In this document: positions 29,051 through 37,679 of the stretch, piece by piece
Numbering within the stretch: the first letter of the stretch is position 1
Layout: the number at the start of each line of letters is the position of its first letter
Assembly (NCBI GenBank): GCA_020441545.1
Contig: JAGRLZ010000151.1
Span: forward strand, 1-45,555
Direction: 5' to 3'
From: Xanthobacteraceae bacterium
GTDB taxonomy: Bacteria; Pseudomonadota; Alphaproteobacteria; Rhizobiales; Xanthobacteraceae
DNA length: 45,555 nucleotides
Notes under the pieces: model-generated
Seen by the model: the letters and a program-made list of their open reading frames with translations, nothing else
What the model was told of the DNA's origin: nothing
The model's database searches: none
Program-made: the position numbers and the translations under genes

Positions 29051-29536
29051 ATGGACGAGGCTTTCGATCCGGCACGGCACCGGCGTTACGAAACCCGGTG
29101 GTTCGAGGATTTCGCTGTCGGCGAGAAGTTCATCCTGCCCAGCCGGACCATGACCGACGCCCTGTTCCTGGCGTTCCAGGCGGCCAGCGGCGACAATCAC
29201 CCGATCCACTACGACGTGGAATTCTGCCGCGCGCGCGGCATGCCGCACATGCTGGCGCACGGCTACCAGGTGCTGATCCAGACCGCGGCCGGCGCCGGCA
29301 CCTTCCCGTTCATGACCGAGGACAGCCTGATCGGCTTCCTCGACCAGTCGTCGAAATTTCTCGCGCCCGTCTATGTCGGCGACACGCTGTATCCGGCATT
29401 GACGATCGACGAAGTGACGCCCGGCCGCACCACCGGCGTCGTCGGGATGCGTACCACTGTCCACAACCAGAACCGCGTGCTGGTGCTGGAGGGCCGCCAG
29501 CGCTACCTGCTGCGCAGGAAGGCGGCCACGGCCTGA
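29051..29536 (+). CDS. MaoC-family (hot-dog) hydratase
   Basis: A 161-residue protein of the MaoC/(R)-specific enoyl-CoA hydratase family. The signature SGDNHPIHYD (46-55) contains the catalytic Asp48 and His53, and RGMPHMLAHGYQVLIQ (61-76) follows, as in the family. It likely hydrates an enoyl-CoA, forming R-hydroxyacyl-CoA. ATG 29051 is chosen over 29039 because GGAG lies six bases upstream. It is transcribed alone, divergent from glyA and convergent with the MarR-type gene. Confidence 0.85.
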   Translation: MDEAFDPARHRRYETRWFEDFAVGEKFILPSRTMTDALFLAFQAASGDNHPIHYDVEFCRARGMPHMLAHGYQVLIQTAAGAGTFPFMTEDSLIGFLDQSSKFLAPVYVGDTLYPALTIDEVTPGRTTGVVGMRTTVHNQNRVLVLEGRQRYLLRRKAATA

Positions 29537-29652
29537 GTGTGATGGCCGTTCGTTTTGGGATGACGCCGCGGCAACAGCTTGAGATCATCCCGCTCCACGC
29601 ACGCAAAAGAAGACGCGCCGGCCCCGGGGCAACTCGGGACCAGCGCGAAAAG

Positions 29653-29725
29653 TCGGGCAAGTGTTCTTGATCGTGCTTTTTTGATTGAGTGAGGCTGCCG
29701 GTCTTGTTTGTGCCGGCTTGCCCGA
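29653..29725. other. Structured intergenic element with 9-bp closing stem
   Basis: TCGGGCAAG (29653-29661) and CTTGCCCGA (29717-29725) are perfect inverted arms, and within them GCCGG/CCGGC (29697-29701, 29713-29717) makes a competing inner stem. The plus strand continues into a T-rich stretch (29728-29752), and the minus strand continues CTTTTC. It lies between convergent genes and may be a terminator in either direction or a folded RNA. Confidence 0.5.
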
Positions 29726-29782
29726 GCTTTACGTTGTTCTTTTTGTTTTTGTCGTTCGACGTCCCTTGAAGATAACGAGGGC

Positions 29783-30298
29783 TCAGAGGCGATAGAGAAT
29801 CTGGTCGGTCCAGAAGCGCTCGAGCCGATGCAGCGACTTGTTGAGGGTTGCGAATTCCTCGTTGGAGATGCCGCCGACCTGTTCCACCGTCCTGACGTGC
29901 TTCTGATACAGCGCATCGACGATATGGCGGATTTCCTGTCCCTTCGCGGTGAGGCGAATGCGGACCGAGCGGCGATCGACGCGCGAGCGCTGATGATCGA
30001 GGAAGCCGAGTTCGACCAGCTTCTTCAGGTTGTAGGAGACGTTGGAGCCGAGATAATAACCGCGCGTGCGCAACTCGCCCGCGGTCAGCTCCTTGTCGCC
30101 GATGTTGTAGAGCAGCAGCGCCTGCACCGAATTGATGTCGGCGCGGCCGCGGCGATCGAACTCGTCCTTGATGACATCGAGCAGGCGGCGGTGCAGACGC
30201 TCCACCAAAGTCAGCGCCTCGAGATAAAGCGGCTGCACCGTTGCCTGGTCCTGAGCCCGATCCGCGGTTTCGACGGCCGTTGCGGCGGCTTTGATCAT
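29783..30298 (-). CDS. MarR-type winged-helix regulator, LdtR-like
   Basis: A 171-residue transcription factor. The winged-helix region spans about 55-120: VQALLLYNIGDKELTAGELR (58-77), the recognition helix YLGSNVSYNLKKLVELGFL (82-100) and the wing RSRVDRRSVRIRLTAKG (104-120). It resembles, from memory, LdtR of Liberibacter and its rhizobial relatives, which control cell-wall L,D-transpeptidase and stress genes. That match is not verified. ATG 30298 has AGGGG eight bases upstream. Three GTCG/CGAC half-sites lie in its leader, suggesting autoregulation. It stands alone between MaoC and the ppc 3' end. Confidence 0.82.
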   Translation of the reverse strand: MIKAAATAVETADRAQDQATVQPLYLEALTLVERLHRRLLDVIKDEFDRRGRADINSVQALLLYNIGDKELTAGELRTRGYYLGSNVSYNLKKLVELGFLDHQRSRVDRRSVRIRLTAKGQEIRHIVDALYQKHVRTVEQVGGISNEEFATLNKSLHRLERFWTDQILYRL

Positions 30299-30314
30299 GA
30301 CACTTACCCCTGTT

Positions 30315-30336
30315 GTCGTTTTTCGACTTATGCGAC
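30315..30336. promoter_or_regulatory. CGAC/GTCG half-site cluster in the MarR-gene leader
   Basis: GTCG (30315-30318), CGAC (30324-30327) and CGAC (30333-30336) occur at exact 9-bp intervals just upstream of the regulator's start codon. The first two form the palindrome GTCG-TTTTT-CGAC. This fits an autoregulatory operator, by inference. Confidence 0.45.
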
Positions 30337-30442
30337 GAAACTTGTGTCCCGCCTGATAGCCAAACCATAGGGGCGGCGTTTGAAGATCAGCTTAAATAAG
30401 ACAATAAAGAGATCATGAATTTAAGACAGTGAATCGCGGATT

Positions 30443-30466
30443 AAGCCCGTCAATAAAGGGCTTTTT
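30443..30466 (+). terminator. Orphan terminator-like hairpin
   Basis: AAGCCC (30443-30448) and GGGCTT (30458-30463) form a 6-bp stem with a 9-nt loop, followed by TTT on the plus strand. No plus-strand gene precedes it, because the MarR gene is transcribed the other way. It may end a small RNA starting in the AT-rich 30340-30420 interval. The short U-tract weakens the call. Confidence 0.4.
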
Positions 30467-30678
30467 GTAACGTTCCGTTGACTCCGGAACTCCCCTGTTC
30501 ACGCTTCGTCTGTCCCAGGTGTCGCATTTGCGGACAGCTCGCTCAAATTCGAAATATTCGCGCAAGATTCCTCACCGCCGCGTTAGGGTGACTGAATTGT
30601 TAGCGTGAGGAATTTTCTGAAAATTCGCCGAAAACCCGATCGAACGAAGTCACAGGATCGATGGCCCCGAAGGAATAT

Positions 30679-30719
30679 CGGTTCGTCGTGCGCCGACCTG
30701 ATCCGGGCACGACGAACCG
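30679..30719. repeat. 13-bp inverted repeat upstream of the MarR-gene region
   Basis: CGGTTCGTCGTGC (30679-30691) and GCACGACGAACCG (30707-30719) are perfect inverted arms separated by 15 bp. The stem could stop transcription running from ppc towards the MarR gene, though neither strand shows a U-tract right after it. Confidence 0.7.
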
Positions 30720-30884
30720 TGATCCCACCCGAAGGCCGCGCCCCGTGCCCTCATTCCAGGGCGCATCGAAGGTGCGAAGCCGAAGATCCAGCCGCACTGA
30801 TTTTCTTTTCTTCGCATTTTCCGGATTCCCGATCGCCGCTTGCGCGGCGTCCGGAATAACGACAGAGCATGTTTCAACAGCCCC

Positions 30885-33716
30885 TCACCCGCTGTTGCGC
30901 AGGCCCGCCGAGATGCCGTTGATGGTGAGCTGGATGCCGCGCAACGTGTCGTCGTCGCCGGCCTCGGCGCGATACACCTTCAGCAACTCGACCTGCACGT
31001 GGTTGAGCGGATCGAGATAGGGAAAGCGGTTGCGGATCGAGCGTTCCAGCAGCGGGTTGTCCTGCAGCAGGCGGTCGTGCGCCATGATGCTCAGCAACGC
31101 ATCGATCGAGGCCTGATATTCCTGGCGGATGCGCCCGAAGATCGCCTCGCGCAGCGCCCTGTCCGGCACCAGCTCGGCATAGCGCGAGGCGATGGCGATA
31201 CTGCTCTTGGACAGCACCATGTCCATGTTCGACAGCAGCATGCGGAAGAACGGCCATTCGCGGTACAGCGTGCGCAGAAACGCGATGCCCTTCCCGGGAT
31301 GCAGCGCGACCCAAGCCTCCACCGCGCTGCCGAAGCCGTACCAGCCCGGCAGCATCAGCCGGCATTGCGCCCAGCTGAACACCCAGGGGATGGCGCGCAG
31401 GTCTTCGATGCTGCGGGTCTTCTTGCGCGAGGCCGGCCGGCTGCCGATATTCAGCGTCGAGATTTCGGTGATGACCGTGGAAGCCCAGAAATAATCCTCG
31501 AACCCCTCGGTCTCGTAGACCAGGCCGCGATAGGCGGCATAGGCGAAGCCGGACAGTTCCTCCATGGCTTCGAGATAGTCCGGCGGCGGCGAACTGCGGC
31601 GGGGTTGCAGCAGGCTGGCCTCCAGCGTGGCGGAGGCCAGCAGTTCGAGGCTGTTGCGGCCGACCTCGGCGTTGGAATATTTGCTGGAGATGATTTCGCC
31701 CTGCTCGGTGATGCGGATCTGTCCGTTCACCGCGCCGTCGGGCTGCGCCAGGATCGCATCGAAGCTCGGACCGCCGCCGCGGCCGACCGACCCGCCGCGG
31801 CCATGGAACAGGCGCAGCCGCACGCCGTGGCGCTCGAACACCTCGATCAGTCCGATCTCGGCCTTGTAGAGCTCCCAGCCGGAGGTGACGAAGCCGCCAT
31901 CCTTGTTGCTGTCGGAATAGCCGAGCATCACCTCCTGCACGCCGCCGCGGCTGTCGACCAGCCGCCGATATTCCGGCAGCGACAGCAATCGGTCCATGAT
32001 CGAGGCGCAGTTGCGCAGGTCGTCGATGGTCTCGAACAGCGGCACGATGTTGATGCGGCTGGTACCCTGCGCATCGACCAGGCCGGCCTCCTTCAGCAGC
32101 AGCGCGACCTCGAGCAGGTCGGAGACGCCGCGCGTCATCGAGATGATGCATTGAGGGATCACCAGTGCGCCGAAGATGCCGTGCGCCTCGGCGGCGGCGC
32201 GAAACACCGCAAGCTCGCCGACCGTTTCCTCGCTGTAGCCGAGATAGGGCGATATCAGCGGCCGGCTGGTGCGCAACTCGCCGATCAGCAGCGCGTTGCG
32301 CGCGTCCTCCATCAGGCTGGCATAGTCCGTCCCCGGCGCCACCGCTTCCAGCAGCTCGGCGACGGTGCGCTCGTGAACCGCCGAGTTCTGCCGCATGTCG
32401 AGGCTTGCCAGATGGAAGCCGAAGCAATCCAGCGCGCGGCGCAGCCGGCGCAGCCGCCCGCGTGCGATCACCTCCAGGCGGCCGGCACGCAGCGAGCGGT
32501 CGATGATGTCGAGATCGTCCGCGAACTCCCTGACGCTGGCATAGGGCATTGCAGCGCCGACCGGGCGGCGGTTGGTCTCGATGTTGCGTTCCCGGGCCGT
32601 CGCGGCAAGCCGCGCATAGATGCCGGAGACCGCCAGCCGATAGGGCTCGCCGGCCCGATGCGGCGAGGTGTCGGGCGAGCGGCCGGCCAGCGCCGCAAGC
32701 TCGTCGGTGACTTGCGTCAGGTCGGTGGCGAGCGACAGTTCGGCGCCCAGCGCGTGCAGCTCGTCGAGATAGTGGCGCAGGATCAGCGTGCTCTGCATCC
32801 GCAGCGTCCCGCGCATCACGTCGGCGGTGACGAACGGGTTGCCGTCGCGGTCGCCGCCGATCCAGCTTCCCATGCGCAGGAACGAGGCGACCCGCTCGGG
32901 GTTGCGGTCGCCGCCGGCGTCGTCCTGAAGGCGATCCTCGAGGTCGCACAGCAGCCGCGGCAGTTCCGGCAGGAACGTATCCTCATAGAACGACAGGCCG
33001 TTGGCGACCTCGTCGAGCACCGTCAGCTTGGTCCGGCGCAGCATGGTGGTTTCCCACAGCGTCAGCACCGCGCGGCGCAACTGTTCCTCGCAGGACCGTG
33101 CCTCGGCCTCGGTCATCTGCACGCGCTCGCGGCGCGCCAATAGCCGCGCCACTTCCAGTTCGCGGTCCATCGTGCTCTTGCGGCGCACCTCGGTCGGGTG
33201 CGCGGTCAGCACCGGCCGGACCAGGGCGCGGTCGAAGAAGCCCCGCAGATCGGCCGCGCTGAATCCGGCCTTGCGCGCGTCCTCCACCGCCCGCGCCAGC
33301 GTGCCGCGCCGCGGCGAGCCGCCCGCCGCCTGCTCCAGCCGCCGCTGGCGGATCTGGTTCTGGTCCTCGGCGATGTTGGCGAGATGCGAGAAATAGCTGA
33401 AGGCGCGGACGATCAGCACCGTCTCCCGCTCCGACATGCCGTCGAGGATGTCTTCCAACTCGCGGCGCGCGGGCTCGTCATTGTCGCGATGGAAGCGCAG
33501 CGAGGTGCGACGGATCCGCTCCACCAGATCGAAGACCGCCTCGCCTTCCTGGTCGCGTACGGTATCGCCGAGGATGCGCCCGAGCAGCCGGATATCATCG
33601 CGCAGCCGGGCATCCTTGGCGGCATTGTCCCCGCCGGGATCGACCGGCCGGTCGGCGAATGACGTGGAGGTGCTCTCGGGCATGGAGACAACGCGCGGTT
33701 CGAAGGTTGACGTCAC
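30885..33716 (-). CDS. ppc: Phosphoenolpyruvate carboxylase
   Basis: A 943-residue cytosolic enzyme that carboxylates PEP to oxaloacetate to refill the TCA cycle. The catalytic His173 is in [12 protein letters not shown], the second signature is [19 protein letters not shown] (about 588-606), and the protein ends in GLRNSG, where most members have a QNTG-like end. The GTG at 33716 was chosen because AGGGGAG lies three bases upstream; ATG 33683 lacks a ribosome site and would remove eleven residues. It is alone on the minus strand with 105 bp to DUF1330 upstream. Confidence 0.96.
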   Translation of the reverse strand: MTSTFEPRVVSMPESTSTSFADRPVDPGGDNAAKDARLRDDIRLLGRILGDTVRDQEGEAVFDLVERIRRTSLRFHRDNDEPARRELEDILDGMSERETVLIVRAFSYFSHLANIAEDQNQIRQRRLEQAAGGSPRRGTLARAVEDARKAGFSAADLRGFFDRALVRPVLTAHPTEVRRKSTMDRELEVARLLARRERVQMTEAEARSCEEQLRRAVLTLWETTMLRRTKLTVLDEVANGLSFYEDTFLPELPRLLCDLEDRLQDDAGGDRNPERVASFLRMGSWIGGDRDGNPFVTADVMRGTLRMQSTLILRHYLDELHALGAELSLATDLTQVTDELAALAGRSPDTSPHRAGEPYRLAVSGIYARLAATARERNIETNRRPVGAAMPYASVREFADDLDIIDRSLRAGRLEVIARGRLRRLRRALDCFGFHLASLDMRQNSAVHERTVAELLEAVAPGTDYASLMEDARNALLIGELRTSRPLISPYLGYSEETVGELAVFRAAAEAHGIFGALVIPQCIISMTRGVSDLLEVALLLKEAGLVDAQGTSRINIVPLFETIDDLRNCASIMDRLLSLPEYRRLVDSRGGVQEVMLGYSDSNKDGGFVTSGWELYKAEIGLIEVFERHGVRLRLFHGRGGSVGRGGGPSFDAILAQPDGAVNGQIRITEQGEIISSKYSNAEVGRNSLELLASATLEASLLQPRRSSPPPDYLEAMEELSGFAYAAYRGLVYETEGFEDYFWASTVITEISTLNIGSRPASRKKTRSIEDLRAIPWVFSWAQCRLMLPGWYGFGSAVEAWVALHPGKGIAFLRTLYREWPFFRMLLSNMDMVLSKSSIAIASRYAELVPDRALREAIFGRIRQEYQASIDALLSIMAHDRLLQDNPLLERSIRNRFPYLDPLNHVQVELLKVYRAEAGDDDTLRGIQLTINGISAGLRNSG

Positions 33717-33821
33717 CGACTCCCCTCGCAATTTTCCGCCGCGCGCGCAAGTTCAGATGACGGGCGCGCCTCGTGACGAGGTGTGCCTGCCGCATCCGTG
33801 TTCCGCCAGGGTCCGATCCGC

Positions 33822-34133
33822 TTACGCCGAATCGGACCCGCCGCCCTCAAAACCGCGCACCTGAAGCACGATGGCGTCCGCACCGGCCTTCCGGTCCACC
33901 GCGATGGCCTGATATTCAGGCGACTCGTGGAAGCGGCGCGCCGCCTCGGCGTCCGGGAACGACATCAGCACCACCTTGTCGCGATCCCAGTCGCCTTCCA
34001 GCACTTCCGGACGTTCGTCCGCAACCAGAAATCGCCCGTCGAACCGACGGAAGACGTCGAAAAAGCGCGACTGATAGCGGCGATAGGCCGCCTCGTCGGT
34101 GAAGCGCAGTTGCGCCAGGATATAGACGGTCAT
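33822..34133 (-). CDS. DUF1330 family protein
   Basis: A 103-residue single-domain protein with the ferredoxin-like alpha/beta barrel pattern of DUF1330: MTVYILAQLRFTDEAAYRRY (1-20), then FLVADERPEVLEGDWDRDKV and VLMSFPDAEAARRFHESPEY. Members of this fold are often dimeric and are found with catabolic genes; no reaction is established. A GAGGAG ribosome site is seven bases upstream. It lies 30 bp after the acyl-CoA synthetase on the same strand, so the two probably share a transcript. Confidence 0.88.
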   Translation of the reverse strand: MTVYILAQLRFTDEAAYRRYQSRFFDVFRRFDGRFLVADERPEVLEGDWDRDKVVLMSFPDAEAARRFHESPEYQAIAVDRKAGADAIVLQVRGFEGGGSDSA

Positions 34134-34163
34134 CGGTCGCTCCTCGTCGCGCGGGCCGCCGGC

Positions 34164-35711
34164 TCAGATACGCCGCCCGGCCTGGTGCCAGTACGGATCG
34201 CGCAGCTTGCGCTTGAAGATCTTGCCGGAATCCTCGCGCGGCAGGTTGCCGCCGATCTCGATGTGCCTGGGCACCTTGTAGCCGGCCAGCACCTTGCCGA
34301 GGTCGGCGCGGATCGACGCCACGTCCAGCGTGACGCCGGGCTGCGGCTCGACGATCCCCATCAGCGCCTCGCCGAACTCCGCGTCGGGAATGCCGAACAC
34401 AGCGCAATCGTGGACGCCGGGGATCGCCAGCAGCGCCGCCTCGATCTCGGCCGGGTAGATGTTGACGCCGCCGGAGATGACCATGTCGCGCTTGCGGTCG
34501 CAGATGAAGACATAGCCATCGGCATCGATGTAGCCGACATCGCCCGAGGTGATGAAGCCGCCGCGGTCGATCTCGGCGCGCTTCCCGGACTTATTGTGAT
34601 AGGTGAAATCGGGATTGCTCGCGATGCGCGAATAGATCTCGCCGATCTCGCCGGGCGGCAGCTCGCGGCCGTCATCGCCGATGAAGCGCAACTCGGCGCC
34701 GGGCGCGATGCGCCCCACGGTGCCCGGCTTCCTGAGCGCATCCTCCGGGGTCGCGAAGGTCACCGCGCCGGATTCGGTGCTGCCGTAGAATTCGTGGATC
34801 ACCGGCCCCCACCAGTCGATCATCGCGCGCTTGACGTCGGCCGGGCACGGCGCGGCGGCGTGAATGACGTGGCGCAGCGACGATACGTCGTAGGACTTGC
34901 GCACCTCCTCGGGCAGCTTCATCAGCCGCACGAACATCGTCGGCACCATGAAGATGGTATCGATCCGATAGTCCTGTACCAGCTTGAGGAACGCCTCGGG
35001 ATCGAAGCGCGGCATCAGCACCAGCGCGCCGCCGAGCCGGCCGGCCCGCAGGCCGAACGAATTGGGCGCGGAGTGATAGAGCGGCCCCGGCAGCAATGCG
35101 CGCGCGTTCGGCTTGAGGCCGTAGATCAGCGCCCGCATCCGTTCGGACGCCGCTGCCTCCTCCGGCGTCGGCGCGTTGCGGCGCACGCCCTTCGGATGCC
35201 CCGTGGTGCCGGAAGTATAGATCATGTTCTGCGGCTGCGGCAGCGCCGGCCCTTCATAGGGCGGCTGGTCGCGGAGCCATCGATCGAGGTCGCGCGCGCC
35301 CTTCGGCGCCGGCAGGTGATCCGGATCGATCCTGTAGGTGGCGAGAATCTCCGGCGGCGTCGGTACGCTCAACACCGTGACGCCAGACGGGATGTGCCCC
35401 TCCAGCGGATGCAGCAGGTCGGCATGGCCGATCAGCACCCGGGCGCCGGAGTCGCCGAGGATGTAGGCGATCTCGTCCGGCCTGAAATGCCAGTTCACCG
35501 GCACGGCGTAGGCGCCGAGCGTCATCACGGCATAGGCCGCCTCGATAAAGGCGAGGTCGTTGCGCATCAGGATGCAGACGCAATCGCCCGGCTTGACGCC
35601 GAGCTTCTGCAGGCCGCCGGCGATCCGCGCCGATCGCGCGGCGACCTCGGGATGCGTGCGCCGGCGCGCACCGCTGACGATGCCGTTGAAGAGAGAGGAT
35701 GCGGAGGTCAT
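34164..35711 (-). CDS. AMP-forming acyl-CoA synthetase
   Basis: A 515-residue ANL-superfamily ligase that activates a carboxylic acid to its CoA thioester through an acyl-AMP. The P-loop YTSGTTGHPKG is at 165-175. The core motif GDVGYIDADGYVFICDRKRD with GGVNIYPAEIE follows around 400-430, and the catalytic lysine is in DSGKIFKRKL near the C-terminus. The N-terminus is short but begins in a way I recall for a family of the same length. Substrate unknown; context suggests a fatty or branched acid. It is followed by DUF1330. Confidence 0.9.
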   Translation of the reverse strand: MTSASSLFNGIVSGARRRTHPEVAARSARIAGGLQKLGVKPGDCVCILMRNDLAFIEAAYAVMTLGAYAVPVNWHFRPDEIAYILGDSGARVLIGHADLLHPLEGHIPSGVTVLSVPTPPEILATYRIDPDHLPAPKGARDLDRWLRDQPPYEGPALPQPQNMIYTSGTTGHPKGVRRNAPTPEEAAASERMRALIYGLKPNARALLPGPLYHSAPNSFGLRAGRLGGALVLMPRFDPEAFLKLVQDYRIDTIFMVPTMFVRLMKLPEEVRKSYDVSSLRHVIHAAAPCPADVKRAMIDWWGPVIHEFYGSTESGAVTFATPEDALRKPGTVGRIAPGAELRFIGDDGRELPPGEIGEIYSRIASNPDFTYHNKSGKRAEIDRGGFITSGDVGYIDADGYVFICDRKRDMVISGGVNIYPAEIEAALLAIPGVHDCAVFGIPDAEFGEALMGIVEPQPGVTLDVASIRADLGKVLAGYKVPRHIEIGGNLPREDSGKIFKRKLRDPYWHQAGRRI

Positions 35712-35756
35712 GGTGTTCTTCTTGATTTTGCGGAACGATCATCGAGCCGTTTCCCT

Positions 35757-35893
35757 TCCCTTGAGGGAACGGGCCGACATGAGCGAAGCGAATGTCGGGG
35801 TGGGGTGAAAGCGCGCTGTCGGACTGTCACCCCACCCCGTCGCACATCGTTTCGCGATGCGCGCCGACCCTCCCCCTCAAGGGGAGGGTAAGA
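35757..35893. repeat. Hairpin-rich intergenic mosaic element
   Basis: CCCTTCCCTTGAGGGAACGGG opens the element in outline, and GGGGTGGGGTGA (from about 35798) pairs with TCACCCCACCCC (about 35827-35838). It ends with CCCTCCCC/GGGGAGGG (about 35868-35887). It is related in layout to the element at 23894-24005 and separates the acyl-CoA synthetase gene from the upstream crotonase gene. Confidence 0.7.
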
Positions 35894-35899
35894 ATCTCG

Positions 35900-36700
35900 T
35901 CATACATCCGCGAAGCGCGGCGCGCGCTTTTCGATATTGGCCCGGACCGCTTCGGTCTGGTTCGGCGACCCCATCAACTTCTGCTGCTCGACCGATTCCG
36001 CCAGCAGCGCCGGCGCCGGATCGATGGCGAGGTTGTTCAGGAGCCGCTTGGCGGCGCGGACCGCATCCGGGCTCTTGTTGGCGATCTCGCGGGCGAGCGC
36101 CAGCGCCACGCCGCGCGGGTCGTCGCAGATCTGCGTGACGAGGCCATAGCTCAACGCCTCCTGCGCCGAGAAGATGCGCCCGGTGTAGGTCAGCTCGCGC
36201 AGGATATCGTCGCGCACCAGCTTTGACAGGATCGGCGTGCCGGCCATGTCGGGGACCAGGCCCCACTTGATCTCCATGATCGACATCCGCGCGTCGGGCG
36301 CGAGGAAGCGCATGTCGGCACCCAGCGTGAGCTGGAAGCCGCCGCCGAACGCCACGCCATGGACCGCCGCGATCACCGGCACCGGCAGTTCGCGCCAACC
36401 CCACACCGCGTATTGCGGATCGTTGACGATGCCGCGGGTGCGGTCGACCAGGCTGCCGAGCCGCCCCGAGCCCTTGCCGGCCTTCATCGTCTCGAAGCGG
36501 CCGGTGTCGAGGCCGGCACAGAAGGCGCGCCCCTCGCCGGAGAGCACCACCGCGCGCAGGCCCTTCTCGGTCTTCAGCCGGTCACAGGTCGTGGTCAGCG
36601 CATCGAACATCGCGAAGTCGAGCGCATTCATCTTGTCGGCCCGCACCAGACGGACATCGGCCACACCGTCCGTGATCGAGACGGAGACGCGGTCTTCCAT
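35900..36700 (-). CDS. Crotonase-family enzyme, dienoyl-CoA isomerase (ECH1)-like
   Basis: A 266-residue crotonase-fold enzyme. Oxyanion-hole regions are RAFCAGLDTGRF (58-69) and GVAFGGGFQL (115-124). E143 in MEIKWGLVPDMAG and D151 correspond, in my by-eye alignment, to the acid pair E196/D204 of rat delta3,5-delta2,4-dienoyl-CoA isomerase; the third acid of that enzyme aligns with Q123. The stretch ILRELTYTGRIFSAQEAL also resembles ECH1. A role in moving double bonds in polyunsaturated acyl-CoA is likely, and hydratase activity is the alternative. A GAGGAG ribosome site precedes the ATG. It is divergent from the DECR-like SDR. Confidence 0.85.
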   Translation of the reverse strand: MEDRVSVSITDGVADVRLVRADKMNALDFAMFDALTTTCDRLKTEKGLRAVVLSGEGRAFCAGLDTGRFETMKAGKGSGRLGSLVDRTRGIVNDPQYAVWGWRELPVPVIAAVHGVAFGGGFQLTLGADMRFLAPDARMSIMEIKWGLVPDMAGTPILSKLVRDDILRELTYTGRIFSAQEALSYGLVTQICDDPRGVALALAREIANKSPDAVRAAKRLLNNLAIDPAPALLAESVEQQKLMGSPNQTEAVRANIEKRAPRFADV

Positions 36701-36757
36701 GGATGGTTCTCCTCAAAAATCTTCGTTTCGCGCTTTACAGAAAAGTGTCGGCAGGCT

Positions 36758-36773
36758 TTAGTCAATCAACTAA
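36758..36773. promoter_or_regulatory. Candidate operator TTAGT-N6-ACTAA
   Basis: A 16-bp near-palindrome, TTAGTCAATCAACTAA, lies in the 106-bp divergent gap between the ECH1-like and DECR-like genes, within an AT-rich island. A regulator of fatty-acid oxidation of the TetR or GntR type could bind it. This is inference from position and symmetry only. Confidence 0.4.
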
Positions 36774-36806
36774 TTAACATCCCTCATATTTCAGAACGGG
36801 TGCGTC

Positions 36807-37679
36807 ATGTTCAGTGAACAGCTTCTCGCCGGCCGTCGTATTCTGGTGACCGGGGGCGGAACCGGGCTCGGCAAATCGATGGCCGCGCGCTTCCTCGAGC
36901 TTGGCGCCGAGGTTCACATCTGCGGCCGCCGCAAGGGCGTCTGCGACGAAACCGCCACCGAGCTGATGGACCAGTTCGGCGGCAAGGTGATGACCCACGG
37001 GGTCGATATCCGCGACATCGCGGCGGTCGATCACATGATCGAGACCATCTTCGCCGAAGGGCCCCTCACCGATCTCATCAACAACGCGGCCGGCAACTTC
37101 ATTTCCCGCACCGAGGAATTGTCGCCGCGCGGCTTCGATGCCATCACCAACATCGTGATGCGCGGCACCTTCTATGTCACCCAGTCGGTCGGCAAACGCT
37201 GGATCGCCGGCAAGCATCGCGGCAACGTGGTGTCGATCACCACGACATGGGTGCGCAACGGCAGCCCCTATGTGGTGCCCTCGGCGATGAGCAAATCGGC
37301 GATCCACGCCATGACGATGTCGCTCGCCACCGAATGGGGCCATTACGGCATCCGCCTCAACACCATCGCGCCGGGCGAAATCCCGACCGAAGGCATGAGC
37401 AACCGCATCAAGCCCGGCGACCAGGCCGGCGCCCGCACCATCAAGATGAATCCGATGGGCCGGGTCGGCCGGATGGAGGAACTGCAGAACCTCGCGGTGT
37501 TCCTGATCTCCGGCGGCTGCGACTGGATCAACGGCGAAACCATTGCGATGGACGGCGGCCAGGGCCTCGCCATGGGCGGCAACTTCTACCAGCTTCGCGA
37601 CTGGTCCGACGCCGACTGGCAGAAGGCGCGCGAAACCATCATGGCCCAGAACACCAAGGATCGCGCCGGCCGCGGCTGA
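36807..37679 (+). CDS. SDR, 2,4-dienoyl-CoA reductase (DECR1)-like
   Basis: A 290-residue SDR. The cofactor motif TGGGTGLG is at 15-22 and NNAAG at 92-96. Near the active site it reads YVVPSAMSKSA (155-165). K163 is the SDR lysine and S159 stands where classical SDRs have Tyr, as in mammalian DECR1. The DECR1 catalytic Tyr, 15 residues before the Lys, aligns with W148 here. The C-terminus WINGETIAMDGGQGLAMGG also resembles DECR1. It probably reduces a dienoyl- or enoyl-CoA with NADPH. It is divergent from the ECH1-like gene, which supports the pairing; the Trp makes the exact reaction uncertain. Confidence 0.85.
   Translation: MFSEQLLAGRRILVTGGGTGLGKSMAARFLELGAEVHICGRRKGVCDETATELMDQFGGKVMTHGVDIRDIAAVDHMIETIFAEGPLTDLINNAAGNFISRTEELSPRGFDAITNIVMRGTFYVTQSVGKRWIAGKHRGNVVSITTTWVRNGSPYVVPSAMSKSAIHAMTMSLATEWGHYGIRLNTIAPGEIPTEGMSNRIKPGDQAGARTIKMNPMGRVGRMEELQNLAVFLISGGCDWINGETIAMDGGQGLAMGGNFYQLRDWSDADWQKARETIMAQNTKDRAGRG

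Larger units (their letters stand above)
30299..30884. other. 586-bp non-coding region between the MarR-type gene and ppc
   Basis: This region is relatively AT-rich near 30380-30470. It holds the MarR-gene leader with CGAC half-sites (30315-30336), a terminator-like hairpin (30443-30466) with no upstream plus-strand gene, a GAATTTT/AAAATTC inverted repeat (30610-30626) and a 13-bp inverted repeat (30679-30719). The 84-codon plus frame at 30605 looks non-coding. This is the largest gene-free stretch in the window. Confidence 0.75.
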
